The notes below the pieces were generated by a model. That model had not been told where the DNA came from and ran no database searches. It saw only the letters and a program-made list of their open reading frames with translations. The position numbers and the translations under genes were made by a program. A stretch of DNA of 64,000 nt from Zygnema cylindricum (taxonomy: Eukaryota; Streptophyta; Zygnematophyceae; Zygnematales; Zygnemataceae): NCBI GenBank assembly GCA_037447655.1, contig JBBHKE010003029.1:160822-224821 (forward strand), in the 5' to 3' direction. Of this stretch, positions 12,168 through 22,899 are shown piece by piece. Numbering within the stretch: the stretch's first letter is position 1; each line of letters begins with the position of its first letter.

Positions 12168-13301
12168 TGTTGAAAAAGTAATTCTCTAATCACTAGTTTA
12201 TTTCCTATACTCGAGAAAAGAGAGAGAGATTTAGGCGGAGAGCCACCATGGCTGACTCCTTAGATGACAAAGTACAAACAATGGAGAAAGAGAGAGAGAC
12301 TGCAGACAATGGAGAAAGAGAGAGAGACAGAAGGAGAACTTAACAAAAGATATGGACCAATATTGATATAATAATAGGTCCTACGGAATCTAAATTAATC
12401 GTCTGCCTTATCCGTTGAGTCGTAGAATAACCGATACAAATATAGGGTTTTATAATTATATAAACAATTTTCACGCATATATTTTTATTCAACGGGGAAC
12501 CTACAAAATGGTGAACACGGAACAAGAAATGTACAAACGACCGCAAAAAACATTTTGCGTGCCGCCGGAATCAAACGGACGACATCAATTTGAAAATTAC
12601 GAGCGGACGGTCCACGTGGGCGCTAGCATACAGGAATGGCTCTTTTGGCGGCTTATGCCAAATAGCTGACAGATTGACATGTGGCCAGTCGCCAGAGGTT
12701 GGCGAAGGGAGACGGAACAATAACGTTGCGTCGAACACGTAAAGTACATTGTCCTCATTGGTGTCATATAGAAGCCGTACAAACCGTACCACGGCTAATG
12801 TACCTTCCCTTGTACAAATTGTACGTTACAATATTTTTATTGGTAGATAATATACTAGATAGGGATTGTGAGTAGGATTTAGGAACTTAGAAAGTTTTAT
12901 AGTCCCTCGCACTTAGAGGGCATCTATATAAAGAGGCTGACTTTGGACAACCATAGCATTTCGCTCAACGTTAAAGTATTTTTAGTGATATATAATATAT
13001 TAGTTAGGGGTTGTGAGTAGGATTTAGAAAATTAGAGAGCCTTCTAGTCCCTCTATCTTAGTGGGCATCTTTTTAAAGAGGTTGACTTTGAACAGCCATA
13101 ACATTCCGTTCGGGTGAGCGTTTTCAATGATTTTTTTTGCGGCAAAATCACGCGAGTCCTGCCTTTAATTGGGTGAATTCAGTCATAATTATTGTTTGAC
13201 AGGTGCTGCTATTATTTTTCAAGCAGAAGTGGGTTCGGGTTATCTTAGAGGCTTAGGTTGAGCTGTGCATTCTGGGAGGCTATGGAGACCCGAGAATTTC
13301 A
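12168..13301 (+). mobile_element. Solo copia LTR in decayed gag (copy 2)
   Basis: Same insertion as 6833-7955. Begins TGTTGAAAAAG and ends CGAGAATTTCA, followed by target duplication GATGA at 13302-13306; the left copy has mutated to AATGA (12163-12167). It also carries the duplicated promoter block, with a TATA box CTATATAAAGAG near 12925 and a weakened second copy near 13070. Confidence 0.85.
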
Positions 13302-13621
13302 GATGATACAGTTAGGATGACACTAGAGAAAAAAAACACCATAGAACAAAGGAGAGGAAGTCCGAGTGTACAAGCACTAATTGCAAGATTTGATTGGCGG
13401 AAGCGTGATGAGAAAAAGGGAAAGGATCCCTACCATAATTTTGGGGGAAGAGGACGAGGAGGTGACAGATTAGACGAAAATTGAGGAGGAGCTCCACGCG
13501 GTGGATTATGTCACTTCTGCAAAATACCGAGACACTATATTGCAAAATACCGGGACACTATATGGCAGACTGTGTCAGACTTGCATATCTCCGGCTCAAA
13601 GATGGACAAGACCAGTAAGAG

Positions 13622-14416
13622 ATGAAGGAAAGTAAAAGGTTTTTTTTACTCAGGTTTATGAAGACCAACAAGAGGAAGCAACCGAACCGGAATACTCAAG
13701 ACGATGTGGAAACTGGTGAACCATTAGATGAGATACTACAAATGGAAAGAAGGGGAGCCGAAAATCTCCCTAAAAGAAATCTGAGGATGCCTTCAACACC
13801 AACGTCAGTTTTTGAAGGAGAAAGAAGAAGTAGCAAACGACTTCACGAGAGACAAAGGAATAACAAACTCAAAAAGATGTCTCATCCAGATGAACCTCAG
13901 AGATACTTTGAGGCAATACGTTCTCCGGAAAGTAGCAATTTAATAACTGTCATAAATGAGGAAATGGCCTCGATTATGGAAGCCAATGCATAGGAGTTTG
14001 TAGATTGTCTACCAAACTGAAAACCAATTAGATGTCAGTGGGTTTTTAAACTTAAGCTAAACCGAGATAATACCATTGAGGGATACAAGGCTAGATTGGT
14101 TGCTAAAGGTTACACTCAAAAAGAGGGCATAGACTATAAAAAAACATAGACTATAAAGAAACCTTTGCACCAGTGGTCAAATTTCCTTCAGTTCCGAATC
14201 CTCTTAAGTTTAGCCGCAGCAAAGAATATGGAAATATACCAGAGGGGTATCAAAACCGCCTTCTTACACAAGGAATTGGAACAAAATATTTACATGAGGG
14301 AGCCGGAAGGATTCGTGGAAAATAGAAAAGAAAGCAAGGTGTGCAAACTGATAAAATCATTTTATAGCCTTAAGGAGCTCCACGGCAATGGAATATTAAA
14401 CAAGACTAAATTCTGA
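13622..14416 (+). pseudogene. copia pol fragment (linker and N-terminal RT), copy 2
   Basis: A 123-codon frame (13622-13993) covers the gag-pol linker up to MASIMEANA, where a stop falls. Further pieces follow in other frames: WVFKLKLNRDNT, a duplicated ACATAGACTATAAAGAAAC block near 14140-14160, and KTAFLHKELEQNIYMREPEG ending with KELHGNGILNKTKF at 14416. Pol is cut at the same point as in copy 1, beside the minisatellite. Confidence 0.75.
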
Positions 14417-14449
14417 CCAGTTTGGGGTATATCAGAATTAGTTTAGATC

Positions 14450-15165
14450 ATGCCAGATATTCGATGTGACGCTTGGCCCGAAAGCAAAATTGGATGTAAG
14501 ACTTGGCCGGAACGCAAAACCGAATGTGAGACTTGGCTGAAACGCAAAATCTGATGTGAGAATTGGTCGGAACGCAAAATCGGATGTGAGGCTTGGCCGG
14601 AAAGCAAAACTGGATGTGAGACTTGGCGGGAACGCAAAACCGGATGTGGGACTTGGCAGGAACGCAAAATTGGATATGACTTGGCCGGAACCCAAAATTG
14701 GATGTGAGATTTGGCCGGAACGCAAAACTAGATGTGAGACTTGGCTGAAATGCAAAACTACATGTGAGAATTGACCGGAATGCAAAATTAGATGTGAGAC
14801 TTCACCAAAACACAAAATTGGATGTGAGACTAGGCTGGAACGCAAAATTGGATATGACGCTTGGCCGTAACGCAAAATTGGATGTGAACACAATACTAGA
14901 TGTGAGACTCGGCCGGAATGCAAAATGGGATGTGAGATTTGGCCGGAACACAAAATTGGATGTGAGACTTGGCCGGAACGTAAAATGGGATGTGAGATAT
15001 GGCCGGAACACAAAATTGGATGTGAGACTTGGCCGGAATGCAAAATCGGATGTGAAACTTGGCTGGAATGCAAAATCGGATGTGAGACTTAGCCGGAATG
15101 CAAAATTGGATGTGAAACTTGGCCGGAATGCAAAATTGGATGTTAGAATTGGCCGGAACAGAAAA
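14450..15165. repeat. 30-bp minisatellite, about 24 units
   Basis: Expanded array of the same unit as 9680-10020, with units diverged by a few substitutions and a few shortened. Open frames of 175 codons (plus, starting in the array at 14764) and 211 codons (minus) cross it, a by-product of the 30-bp period. No start context, conserved flank or domain supports a protein. Confidence 0.9.
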
Positions 15166-15399
15166 TTTCATCACATTGTCCAGATGAAGTTAAAGAACCG
15201 CAAAAAAATTAGAAATAAAATAAGTAGAGTCGTTAAGGTAAATAAAGGACTTAATTTGATACCTTTGGAAACTAATACTAGTCAATCATAATGAGAAAAA
15301 AAAAAAAACAACAAGAATAATAAACAAATGGAAAGAAATCTAGGAAATTTTGAAAGGCAAAAGAAGGAAAAGGAATGTCCTTAGGAATTTGGTCGATCA

Positions 15400-16260
15400 G
15401 ACCGATAAAATAAGATCAGATCTTTTTTTTTTTTTTTTTGGTTGCGGATAACGCGATCCGAGAAGAGAGAGTGAGACAGAGAGAGAGAGAGAAAGAGATA
15501 AGGTAATAAACATTAAACAGCGGAATCTACAGCAGAAATCAGACATTGAACCCAAAAAGTAACATCTGAAGATTCGAACTTAAAAAATTCGGAAATCGAA
15601 GATTCGAACACCGGAAATTTGGAAATCAGAAATGCTAACGTTGGAAAGTTTAACATCAGAAGTTAGAGCATCAGAAATTTGAACATCAGAAATTTGAGCA
15701 TCAGAAACTCGGAAAAAAGAAACTTGAACATCAGAAATTAAAGAACCTTAAATATCATAAATTTGAACATCATAAGTTTGAAAATCAAAAATTCGGACAT
15801 CAGAAATTTGAACATAGAAATTCGGACATTAGAAACGCTGTCATTGGAAATTGGAGAACCAACACGCGATATTGATACATTCAAGGTTTTTTTAGGGTTT
15901 AATAGCGTTTTCGAGGGTTTATTAGGGTTTTTGAGGGTTTTTTAGGGTATTAGGGAAAAATAAGACCTGAAATATGAGACATTTTAATTTGCCAAGTTGC
16001 GATCGGATATGAAGCAATGTTTCTAACTTCATTGCTAAAAAAAATAAAAAATTATAAAATTTCACCGTTTATAATCTCACAGTTGTTAATCTCACGGTTT
16101 ATTATTTAAAGTTTTATACTTTCAAGGTTAGAAACTTCATGTTTTATCATTTCATAGTTTATACTTTGAAGGTTTAAAACCTCACAGTTTATGAATTTAA
16201 GGATTTCAATCCCACCGTCTAAAATTTGGAGGATTATAAAGTTTTACATTAAAAATAAAA
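15400..16260. repeat. Low-complexity and short-period repeats, including telomere-like DNA
   Basis: Contains a T tract (15420-15440), a GA run (15470-15500), a degenerate ATTTGAACATCAGAA repeat of about 15-18 bp (15590-15830), a TTTAGGG-like stretch (15885-15955: repeated AGGGTTTTT/TTTAGGG words, not a perfect telomere array), and a degenerate TTTATAxTTTCAxxG repeat (16050-16240). No gene seen. Confidence 0.65.
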
Positions 16261-16429
16261 GACTTTTTAAAAACATTGAGTTATCCGAAAATTCGAATTA
16301 TGAGTTTTGCAGCATAGAATCCAAAAATCCATTTCCAGCATTTTAAAAGCAAAAAAAGGGAGTGTTTATTTCAAAAAAAAAGACAAAGTCCATCTCTAAA
16401 CAAATAAAGGGAAGTGGCTGGGTTGGTGG

Positions 16430-16800
16430 AGATGCTTTTTGGAGAGGGAGGTCAGGGTGGCTGGGGGAGGAGGTGAAGAAGACGGAGGGAGGGAGGGGAC
16501 AGGGGAGGGAGGGAGGGAGGGAGGAGGGGAGGAGGAGGGTGGAGGGAGGGGGGAGAAGGCAAGGGAGGTGGAAATCAGGGAGGAGAAAGAGGGAGGACAT
16601 GGCGGAAGGAGGATCAGGAAAGAGATCAAAAGGTGCTGGTCTGGGCGAGCTCACAAAATAGACAATACCGTTTGGGAAGGACCGATCTGAGGATCGGAAT
16701 CAAGATCCGAGAGAGAGAGAGAGGAAAAGAAGAGAGAGAGGAGAGGAGAACGATTAGGGATGGTGAAAAGGATGAAGGAAAGGGAGATTGAAGAGGAAAG
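16430..16800. repeat. Purine-rich (GGA/GGGA) tract
   Basis: Strongly G/A-biased plus strand. Frames of 77-103 codons on either strand consist of Pro/Ser/Leu or Gly/Arg/Glu runs and are compositional artefacts. Confidence 0.8.
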
Positions 16801-17125
16801 ATCTCAAGAAGAGGGGTGGAGGTGAAGTGGACTGGATCGAGGATGGTCATCATGACGTCAGGATGACGCCATATGACGACAGAAGGACAGGACTTAAATG
16901 GAGGAAACTGGAAGCCGATCCCAAGTACGAATAAATTTTCACCTTCACACGTGCAAAATCCAACGGTAGGCGTGTAGTAGGCGTGCAGATTCGATGGCCG
17001 TTCAGTTGTCAAAAATCCTTGTCATGTCACGTAGTAGGATGTCACGCCCTCCTACTATTCGTACGGGCAATTCGTAAAAAACCATAGATATCCCGTGCGC
17101 ATAATACAGTACGGACGTGGGAGTA

Positions 17126-17351
17126 CACGGTGTATCACTATTAGTGTTAATGTTTTTGTTAATTTGTTGCCACTTAAAACATCATTTCTCCGTGCACACT
17201 TGTCCGATTTTCACATGGAGACCGCCAATCGGACGGTGACAAATCTTGGCTTTCAATCGCAACCGTCAGATCCATAAGTCGACAAGAGTGTAGGGAGAAA
17301 AGGTGTTGTAAGCGGAGAAAAAAAATTTAACCTTAATAGCGATTCACGGTG
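17126..17351. mobile_element. TA-flanked MITE, type B
   Basis: Flanked by TA (17124-17125, 17352-17353). Left end CACGGTGTATCACTATTAGTG; right end CCTTAATAGCGATTCACGGTG, an inverted match. The interior (CCACTTAAAACAT, CCGCCAATCGGA, CAATCGCAACCGTCAGATCC) matches 63253-63466 and the decayed copy at 1798-1979. Confidence 0.75.
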
Positions 17352-17400
17352 TAGTACAAAATACAGATATCGTTGTGTTACTATTTACATCGTGGGTGTA

Positions 17401-17470
17401 CACCCAGAATCGTCATTATAATTAAAAAAAAAAATAGTGTAAAAAAAATTAACAAAAGCGATGCACAGTG
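17401..17470. mobile_element. Very short MITE relative (about 70 bp)
   Basis: TA-flanked, CACCCAGAATCG at the left and GCGATGCACAGTG at the right, with only A/T-rich DNA between. It looks like an internally deleted member of the neighbouring MITE family. Confidence 0.45.
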
Positions 17471-17789
17471 TAGTAACCGAATGGACCCAGAGAGAATCAA
17501 AAATAACTTTTTAAAACACAATGTTTTCCACAACAACATTCCAATTTTTCAAATGAAATGTCTACGTATGATTATAATCACGACAAGGAAAGGAACAAGT
17601 TAAGGACTAATCTACTGAAATATTTATTTTTGTCCATTCAAGTTTTTAGATTCATAAAAAACAAAAAAATATGTTGTTCATGAAAAACAAAAAAAAATAT
17701 ATATATATATGTTACTCATGGAAAACAAATAAAAAAGGATGATGTTCATGAGGATTTAGTAAAGTGGTTTAAGAGTAGCATTGTGCATA

Positions 17790-18195
17790 GAGAAAATTCT
17801 TATCGCAATAAAGTGTAATTCCATACATCGAATATCGCGCGGTCAGAGGATACATTGCTCCGAGACCAGCAAAATTTATCGTGATGTATTTGGTGGGAAG
17901 TGGGGTTACGGACTGCTTTAGTGCGGAAATTTGGTACGGGAAACCTTACGGAAAACACCAACCTCCCTTCCTCGGGGCCCTCGCCCCCCCGGAGCGTTTT
18001 GAAAAAAAATTGGCAACCCAACTTTTGTTCGAGATATTGCGGGATAAACATATCGACAGATCGAGCCGATATGTCGGTAAAATATCGTGATATCTTCTCA
18101 ATATATCGAGCTGATATATCGATTATCGGGTACCCAAAAATTGGTCCATATCGAATATTGGCACGGGCCCCTCGATACACAACAGTAGTCAAAAG
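17790..18195. mobile_element. Candidate non-autonomous element rich in ATATCG words
   Basis: Dense in TATCG/CGATA words with a right end that reads, on the minus strand, TACTGTTGTGTATCGAGG. A similar end (AGTGTTGTGTATCGG) starts near 63584 and is also followed by a TATCG-rich interior and a GGTCAGAGG word. No coding capacity or clear target duplication. Confidence 0.4.
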
Positions 18196-18967
18196 GGATG
18201 ATTTCGATAGAGGAAAAATATCAAGTGACTAGGAAACAAAAGATGAAAACATGGGTGAACAAGTATAGTGAAGAAGAAAAAAAAATCCTCACTAAAAATC
18301 AATTACATTATATTGTGATGGAGAGAGGGAAGAGAGAGAGGAAGAAAGTGAGAGAAGACGAGGATGTGAGAGAAAAAAAGAAGAAGGATAATTATGTGAA
18401 GAGGAAGAAGAAAGATGATTATTTTAAAGAGAAGATGAAAAAGACGAGCAAAGGGAAAGAAAAAGGATAAAGTTTTGGACTTTTGTTGACGAAAACTGAG
18501 AGGCGTTAGTTTTTTCAACGTTTTATACTTTCCCTTTTTGGTGAAAAAATAAGTAGAAGTACATAAGAAGGGACTCTAATAAAATTTAGTATATTTTTTT
18601 TTTTTTTTTTTTTTTACACTATTGAGTTCAAAACTAAATCAGGTTTATTACGGAGTCTTGTTCCTGTATTTCCTATTTGAAAATATATGTTTTAACTTTT
18701 TTTAATTTTTTTGTCCTTTTATGGTTTTGGCGTACAGCAGGTGATGATGTAATGACTTGCAATGTTTTTGCTATGCAACAGTTTTTATGTCGCTTTAATT
18801 GATTGCATTCAATGAAACATAAACCGAGTTTTTATTTTTTTATTAACCTAAAAATGTGAGATGCTATTGCTAAACGTAGGAAAAAAATGCGGGTTTCAGA
18901 CTTGCCAAATATTCCCTCTATCCAAATATTATTCTAATGAAAACTCAAAATATATACCCAGGAAGAA

Positions 18968-19010
18968 TGGGAAGGAAGGAAGGAAGGAAGGAAGGAAGGA
19001 AGGAAGGAAG
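18968..19010. repeat. (GGAA)n microsatellite
   Basis: About ten uninterrupted GGAA units. Confidence 0.95.
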
Positions 19011-19194
19011 AAGGATGGGAGGACGGATACACTCCAAATTTTCCAAAGTGGTTAAGTTAAATCATGTCAAAAAAATACTGGAAAAATGACAACGAGGACT
19101 TTGCATAGAAGAATTACTTATAAAGCAGCTTAACACATTTGTAAATAAAGAGGAAAGTTACTGAAGCATTTTGGGTGGAGAGGGAGAAAACAAC

Positions 19195-20030
19195 AAACAC
19201 TAAGCTATATCATCAAATTTTAGCTTAAATCAAATTGTCCCATTACTAAGACTATCACAACATTTCCACCAATTTTTCCTCATTCTTCCAAAATTTTCGC
19301 AAGATATCTTTTCATATTGTAAATCATAATTAACTCGGGTTTTATTAGATAGGGTTTGACATTGCTCACGACATCTTCTTTTTTTCCCTTTTTTTTATTT
19401 TTCATCCGTTAAGGTTTTATAACAACTTTGAGCGATCAACAAACGCCAACACGTCTCCCCGTTGTCTTTAAATACAGAAGTTTTATATATGAAGGAAAGT
19501 CAAAAATACCTCACAACAAAAATGTCAAGGTGAAATTGTGGTCCATATTCCCTGACGATTAAAATGCTTCAGCAAACTGGCGTATTAGAGTTAACTAATT
19601 GGGGTTTTTCTAAAAAATTGAAGACGTATCAGAATTTTCCTTCATTTTAGGTGGTAGAACATGTGGCAAAAAGTTCCATGTGGGGATAGACTTCTAAGGA
19701 CCTGGGTCAAAAGAGAAAATAGGTGTAACGACTGAACTCTTTAAACCATAGATTTTCAGTTAAATACTGAACGACAATTCCGTTCATTATATATCGCAGT
19801 TTGAAGGCGTTGCAAATTTGGAGGAATGGTGTCCCCAAAAGCCATAAATGGGAAAGTAAAAGAAATTTTGATTGTCTGAATGAATCGAAACAATAATGGC
19901 ATTAAAAACTTTCACCGTGCCAGCAAATCACTTCCTTTTGAAACTGGCCTAAAAAAGGAACTGTTGTTGAGAGCACCGCTATTAACGGAACTGCCTTTAG
20001 AAGAAAAAAATGGATATATGGGACCTTCTG
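19195..20030 (-). pseudogene. Inverted copy of the receptor-kinase 3' end
   Basis: On the minus strand the last 38 codons read EGPIYPFF... to NNSSFFRPVSKGSDLLAR and a stop at 19912-19914, clearly related to the tail of the exon at 454-843. Homology continues about 720 bp downstream of the stop, as far as the block matching 1490-1620. The kinase-domain part is missing: homology ends near 20030, where a candidate LTR start (TGTTACGGGACA on the plus strand) begins. A frame continues upstream but is unrelated. Non-functional gene end. Confidence 0.8.
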
Positions 20031-20445
20031 TTACGGGACATTTAGCGTAGGATATTTTTGTCTTGTCCGTACGTTTTCTTACGTCGGTCAAGTCTTGTTG
20101 ACCGGCATATCCGGACGTCTCACTTTTGGTCCTGTCCGTACTTCCATACGTCGGTCCAGTCAATTGTACTTTTTCGTTGGTCTAGTCCTTTACGTAGAAG
20201 TCCTTTGACCGTCGGTCCAGTCTTTTGGCCGACGGTCCAGTCTTTTGTCTTACATACATTTGTTAGAATCTAGACTAGGATTCCTTAGTTACAACGCACC
20301 GTAGAGCCCTTAGACTCCACAGTAATTAGCATTGTATATTTTGTATATAAGTGACTCTCCTCACTTAATGAAATTATCCCAAATACAAATCAATTCCTCT
20401 CTTCAATGCATTGATCTTTCTCTTGTGTACAATTTCATGGCTTCC
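20029..20445 (+). mobile_element. Candidate solo LTR region
   Basis: Begins TGTTACGGGACA exactly where kinase homology stops. Contains four copies of an ACGTCGGTCCAGTC-like word and then TGTTAGAATCTAGACTAGG (20261), an LTR-style start followed by TATATAAGTGAC and ATCCCAAATACA. No target-site duplication was found, so ends and superfamily stay open. Confidence 0.35.
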
Positions 20446-20847
20446 GCCAATCCACCTCCAATACATGTGACATGTGTAGCGCATCAGCCTTGCTGATTAG
20501 CCGGACACTGGCTACTTTACTGGAGTAAGTTTGAAATGACATTCTCTTTTATCATATGATTTCCAATTGACATTTATCTGCCGCCCATGGACGCTACTGA
20601 TTACACAGGATGATGCGGCGGCTGTTGGAAATCGAGGCAGAACAGTCACCTGCAGGCTGTGCCGATCCCAAACAGCAACATCGTCTCCTCCGTCACTGGC
20701 TACAAGCCATGGCTGTGGCGGATGCACATCTAGGCAACGGGTTAAGTAAGAGAAGCAGGTTTGGTTTTCATTTCCTTATCGAAGACAAAGGTCCATCGTA
20801 CTAAAACAGGATTCATCCACGCCTAGGCACACTGACGTACGGACAGA

Positions 20848-21050
20848 GAGAGAAAGGGAGAGGTCCGTGACGTCTCCCTCGGTTAAACGGCGCATGCCTT
20901 CAGTAGACTAGCCGTTTAACCGTAATCTTGCAATTGCGGGGAGGAAAAAGTTAAGAAAGAGAGGGGTGACGTGACGCTCCCCTCCGTTTAACGGCGCATG
21001 CCTTCGGTAGACTACCGTAGTCGTTTTATCATAATCTTGCAATTGCGGGG
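20848..21050. repeat. Two direct copies of a hairpin-bearing 100-bp unit
   Basis: Two units share GACGTCTCCC/GACGCTCCCC, GTTTAACGGCGCATGCCTTC, AGTAGACTA and ATCTTGCAATTGCGGGGAG. In the first unit GGTTAAACGGC (from about 20880) pairs perfectly with GCCGTTTAACC after a 19-nt loop; in the second the stem is partly decayed. Confidence 0.75.
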
Positions 21051-21065
21051 AGACAAAGTACTGAT

Positions 21066-21195
21066 TTTTTCAAACTGGTAATGCAGCGGTACCTACCGGG
21101 TACCTGGTTAGGGTTTACACGTTCAGGGTTTTTTAGTCCTGTAGCGCGTACCACACATAACTTTGCGAATCGAAGTCGAACGTTTCGTTCTCGAA
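21066..21195 (+). repeat. Dispersed repeat, copy 1
   Basis: Shares GGTAATGCAGCGGTAC, AGTCCTGTAGCGCGTACCAC and GAACGTTTCGTTCTC in the same order with 32555-32645; this copy has an extra stretch in the middle. Function unknown. Confidence 0.55.
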
Positions 21196-22870
21196 CCTTT
21201 TGTCATCTTCCAATTTTGTCTTTCTATGTAATTTGTCTTTTATGCAGTTTGTTTGTTATGTTGTTTGTCCTTTCTGTTTTCTGTGTTATATATTTGTCTA
21301 TTTTATTTTGCCTTCTATCTATGTTGTAATTTCTGACTTTTGTCTTTTGTATACATCATGTCTTTTATGTAGTTTGTCTTTTGTGTTTTTTGTCTTTTAT
21401 CTGTTTTGTATTTTCGCTGTTTTGTCATTTTTCTTTTAATCTTTCTTTTTCGTCCTTTTTTTCTTTTGTCTTTTCTCGTTTTGTAGTTTTTGCTTTTTGT
21501 CTTTCCCGAGTTTTGTCTTTTCTCTGTTGTCTTTTCTGTGTTTGACCTTCTTTATTTCTTCCGTCTTTAATCTGTTCTGTCATTTTTGTGTTTTGTCTTT
21601 AATCTGTTCTGTCATTTTTGTGTTTCATCTTTTCCGTTCATTCTTTTTCCCCATTTTGTCTTTTCTATGTTGTCTTTTCGGATTTTTTCTTTTCTCCTTC
21701 GTCATTTATGTATTTTGTCTTTTCTGTATTTTGTCCTTTGAAAGTTTTCTTCTCCATTTTTGTCTTTTCTGCGTTTTGTCTTCCATCTCTTTTGTCTTTT
21801 ATGCATTTTGCTTTTGTCTTTTCCCTCATGCGCCTTTTCTCTGCTGTCTTTTCCCTTGTTGTCTTCTTCGTTTTGTCTTTTCTGAGTTTTGTTTTTTCTC
21901 GGTTGTCCTTTCTCTGTTTTGTCTTTTCAATTTTTGTCTTTCATGTGTGTTTGTCTTTCCTCTCTTTTTTCTTTTCTCTATTTTATCATTTCTACATTCT
22001 CTCTCTTCTGTGGTCTTTTCTGTATTTTGTCTTTCTTATATTTTGTCTTTTCTGTTTTTGTATTTTATTTGTTTTGTCTTTTCTTTTCTGTTTTATTTCT
22101 TTATCTTTTGCCTACTACTTTGCCTTTTTCCTTTTTTTTTTCTCCATTTTGGCTTTCACTCTTATATTTTACCTTTTTACTTTTATCTATTTTGTTTTTT
22201 CTGTTATTTGTCTTTTCAGTATTTTGTCTTTCTGCGTCTGTCATCCTTGTTATTTTATCTTCTCTATGTTGTCTTTTATGTATTTTGTCTTTTCTGTGTT
22301 TTGTCTTTCTTTGTTTTGTCTTTTCTGATTTTGGTCTTCTGGTTTTTTGTCTTTCCTGTTTTTTGTCTCTTTGAAGGCTTAGACTTTTTTTTCGGTTTGT
22401 CCTTTCTCCGTTTTGTCTTTTATGTTTCCTTTTCTTTAATTTGTCTTTTCCGTTTGTCTTTTCTGCGTCCTGTCTATATGTTTTGTCTTTTCTGTGTTGT
22501 CTTTTGTGTTTTTTATTTCTTATCTTTCTTGTTTCTTTGTCTTTTCTCTTTTTTGCTTGTCCCAGTTTTGACATCTATGTTTTGTCTTTTGTCTTTTCAT
22601 GATTTTGTCTTTTCTGCGTTTTGTTGCTTTCTGTGTTTTGTGTTTTCTTTGGTTCTTATTTTCTCTGTTTTGCCTTTTCTCTATTTTAGTCATCTTTTCT
22701 CTGTTGTCGTTGCTTTATTTTGTCTTTTCTGTTGCTTTCTCTTCTCTCTGTTGTCTTTTCCTTGTTTTGTCTTTTCTGCTGTCATTTCTCCTTCTTGTCT
22801 TCTGTGTTTTATCTTTTCTTCGTCTTTTCTTCTTTCTTATCTTCTTAGAACTTCGCCTGAAAGTATAAGT
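21196..22870. repeat. 1.7-kb pyrimidine-rich minisatellite (TTTTGTCTTTTCTGTG-like)
   Basis: Variants of a 14-17-bp TTTTGTCTTTTCT unit fill the stretch. Every forward frame is rich in Phe, Leu, Ser, Cys and Val, which produces a 473-codon frame at 21497-22918 that mimics a membrane protein. There is no regular helix/loop pattern and the frame simply follows the repeat, so it is not called as a gene. Confidence 0.85.
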
Positions 22871-22899
22871 TTTTTTTTGTCTTCTAGCTTCTCGCAGCT

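Larger units (their letters stand above)
11050..14440 (+). mobile_element. Decayed copia segment, copy 2 (direct duplicate of 5650-9660)
   Basis: Aligns to copy 1 from the shared start near GACAACCGTACAATGG through partial LTR, gag, the solo LTR and pol to the minisatellite. It lacks the 567-bp insert found in copy 1. Its zinc-knuckle region carries a short tandem duplication of the GCAAAATACCG block (about 13518-13562). Its tRNA-matching site is also decayed. All reading frames are broken. Confidence 0.8.

Noticed and set aside
14438-15291. Long repeat proteins on both strands of the 30-bp minisatellite
   Set aside because: The unit length is a multiple of three, so open frames are expected; no start context or flanking domain.
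15885-15955. Interstitial telomere array
   Set aside because: Only loosely TTTAGGG-like, with no run of perfect units.
16626-17012. 128-codon minus-strand frame
   Set aside because: Partly purine/pyrimidine repeat, no domain, no conserved neighbour.
20567-20804. GC-richer stretch with overlapping open frames on both strands
   Set aside because: No motif, splice chain or homology recognised; could be an unknown exon but cannot be supported.
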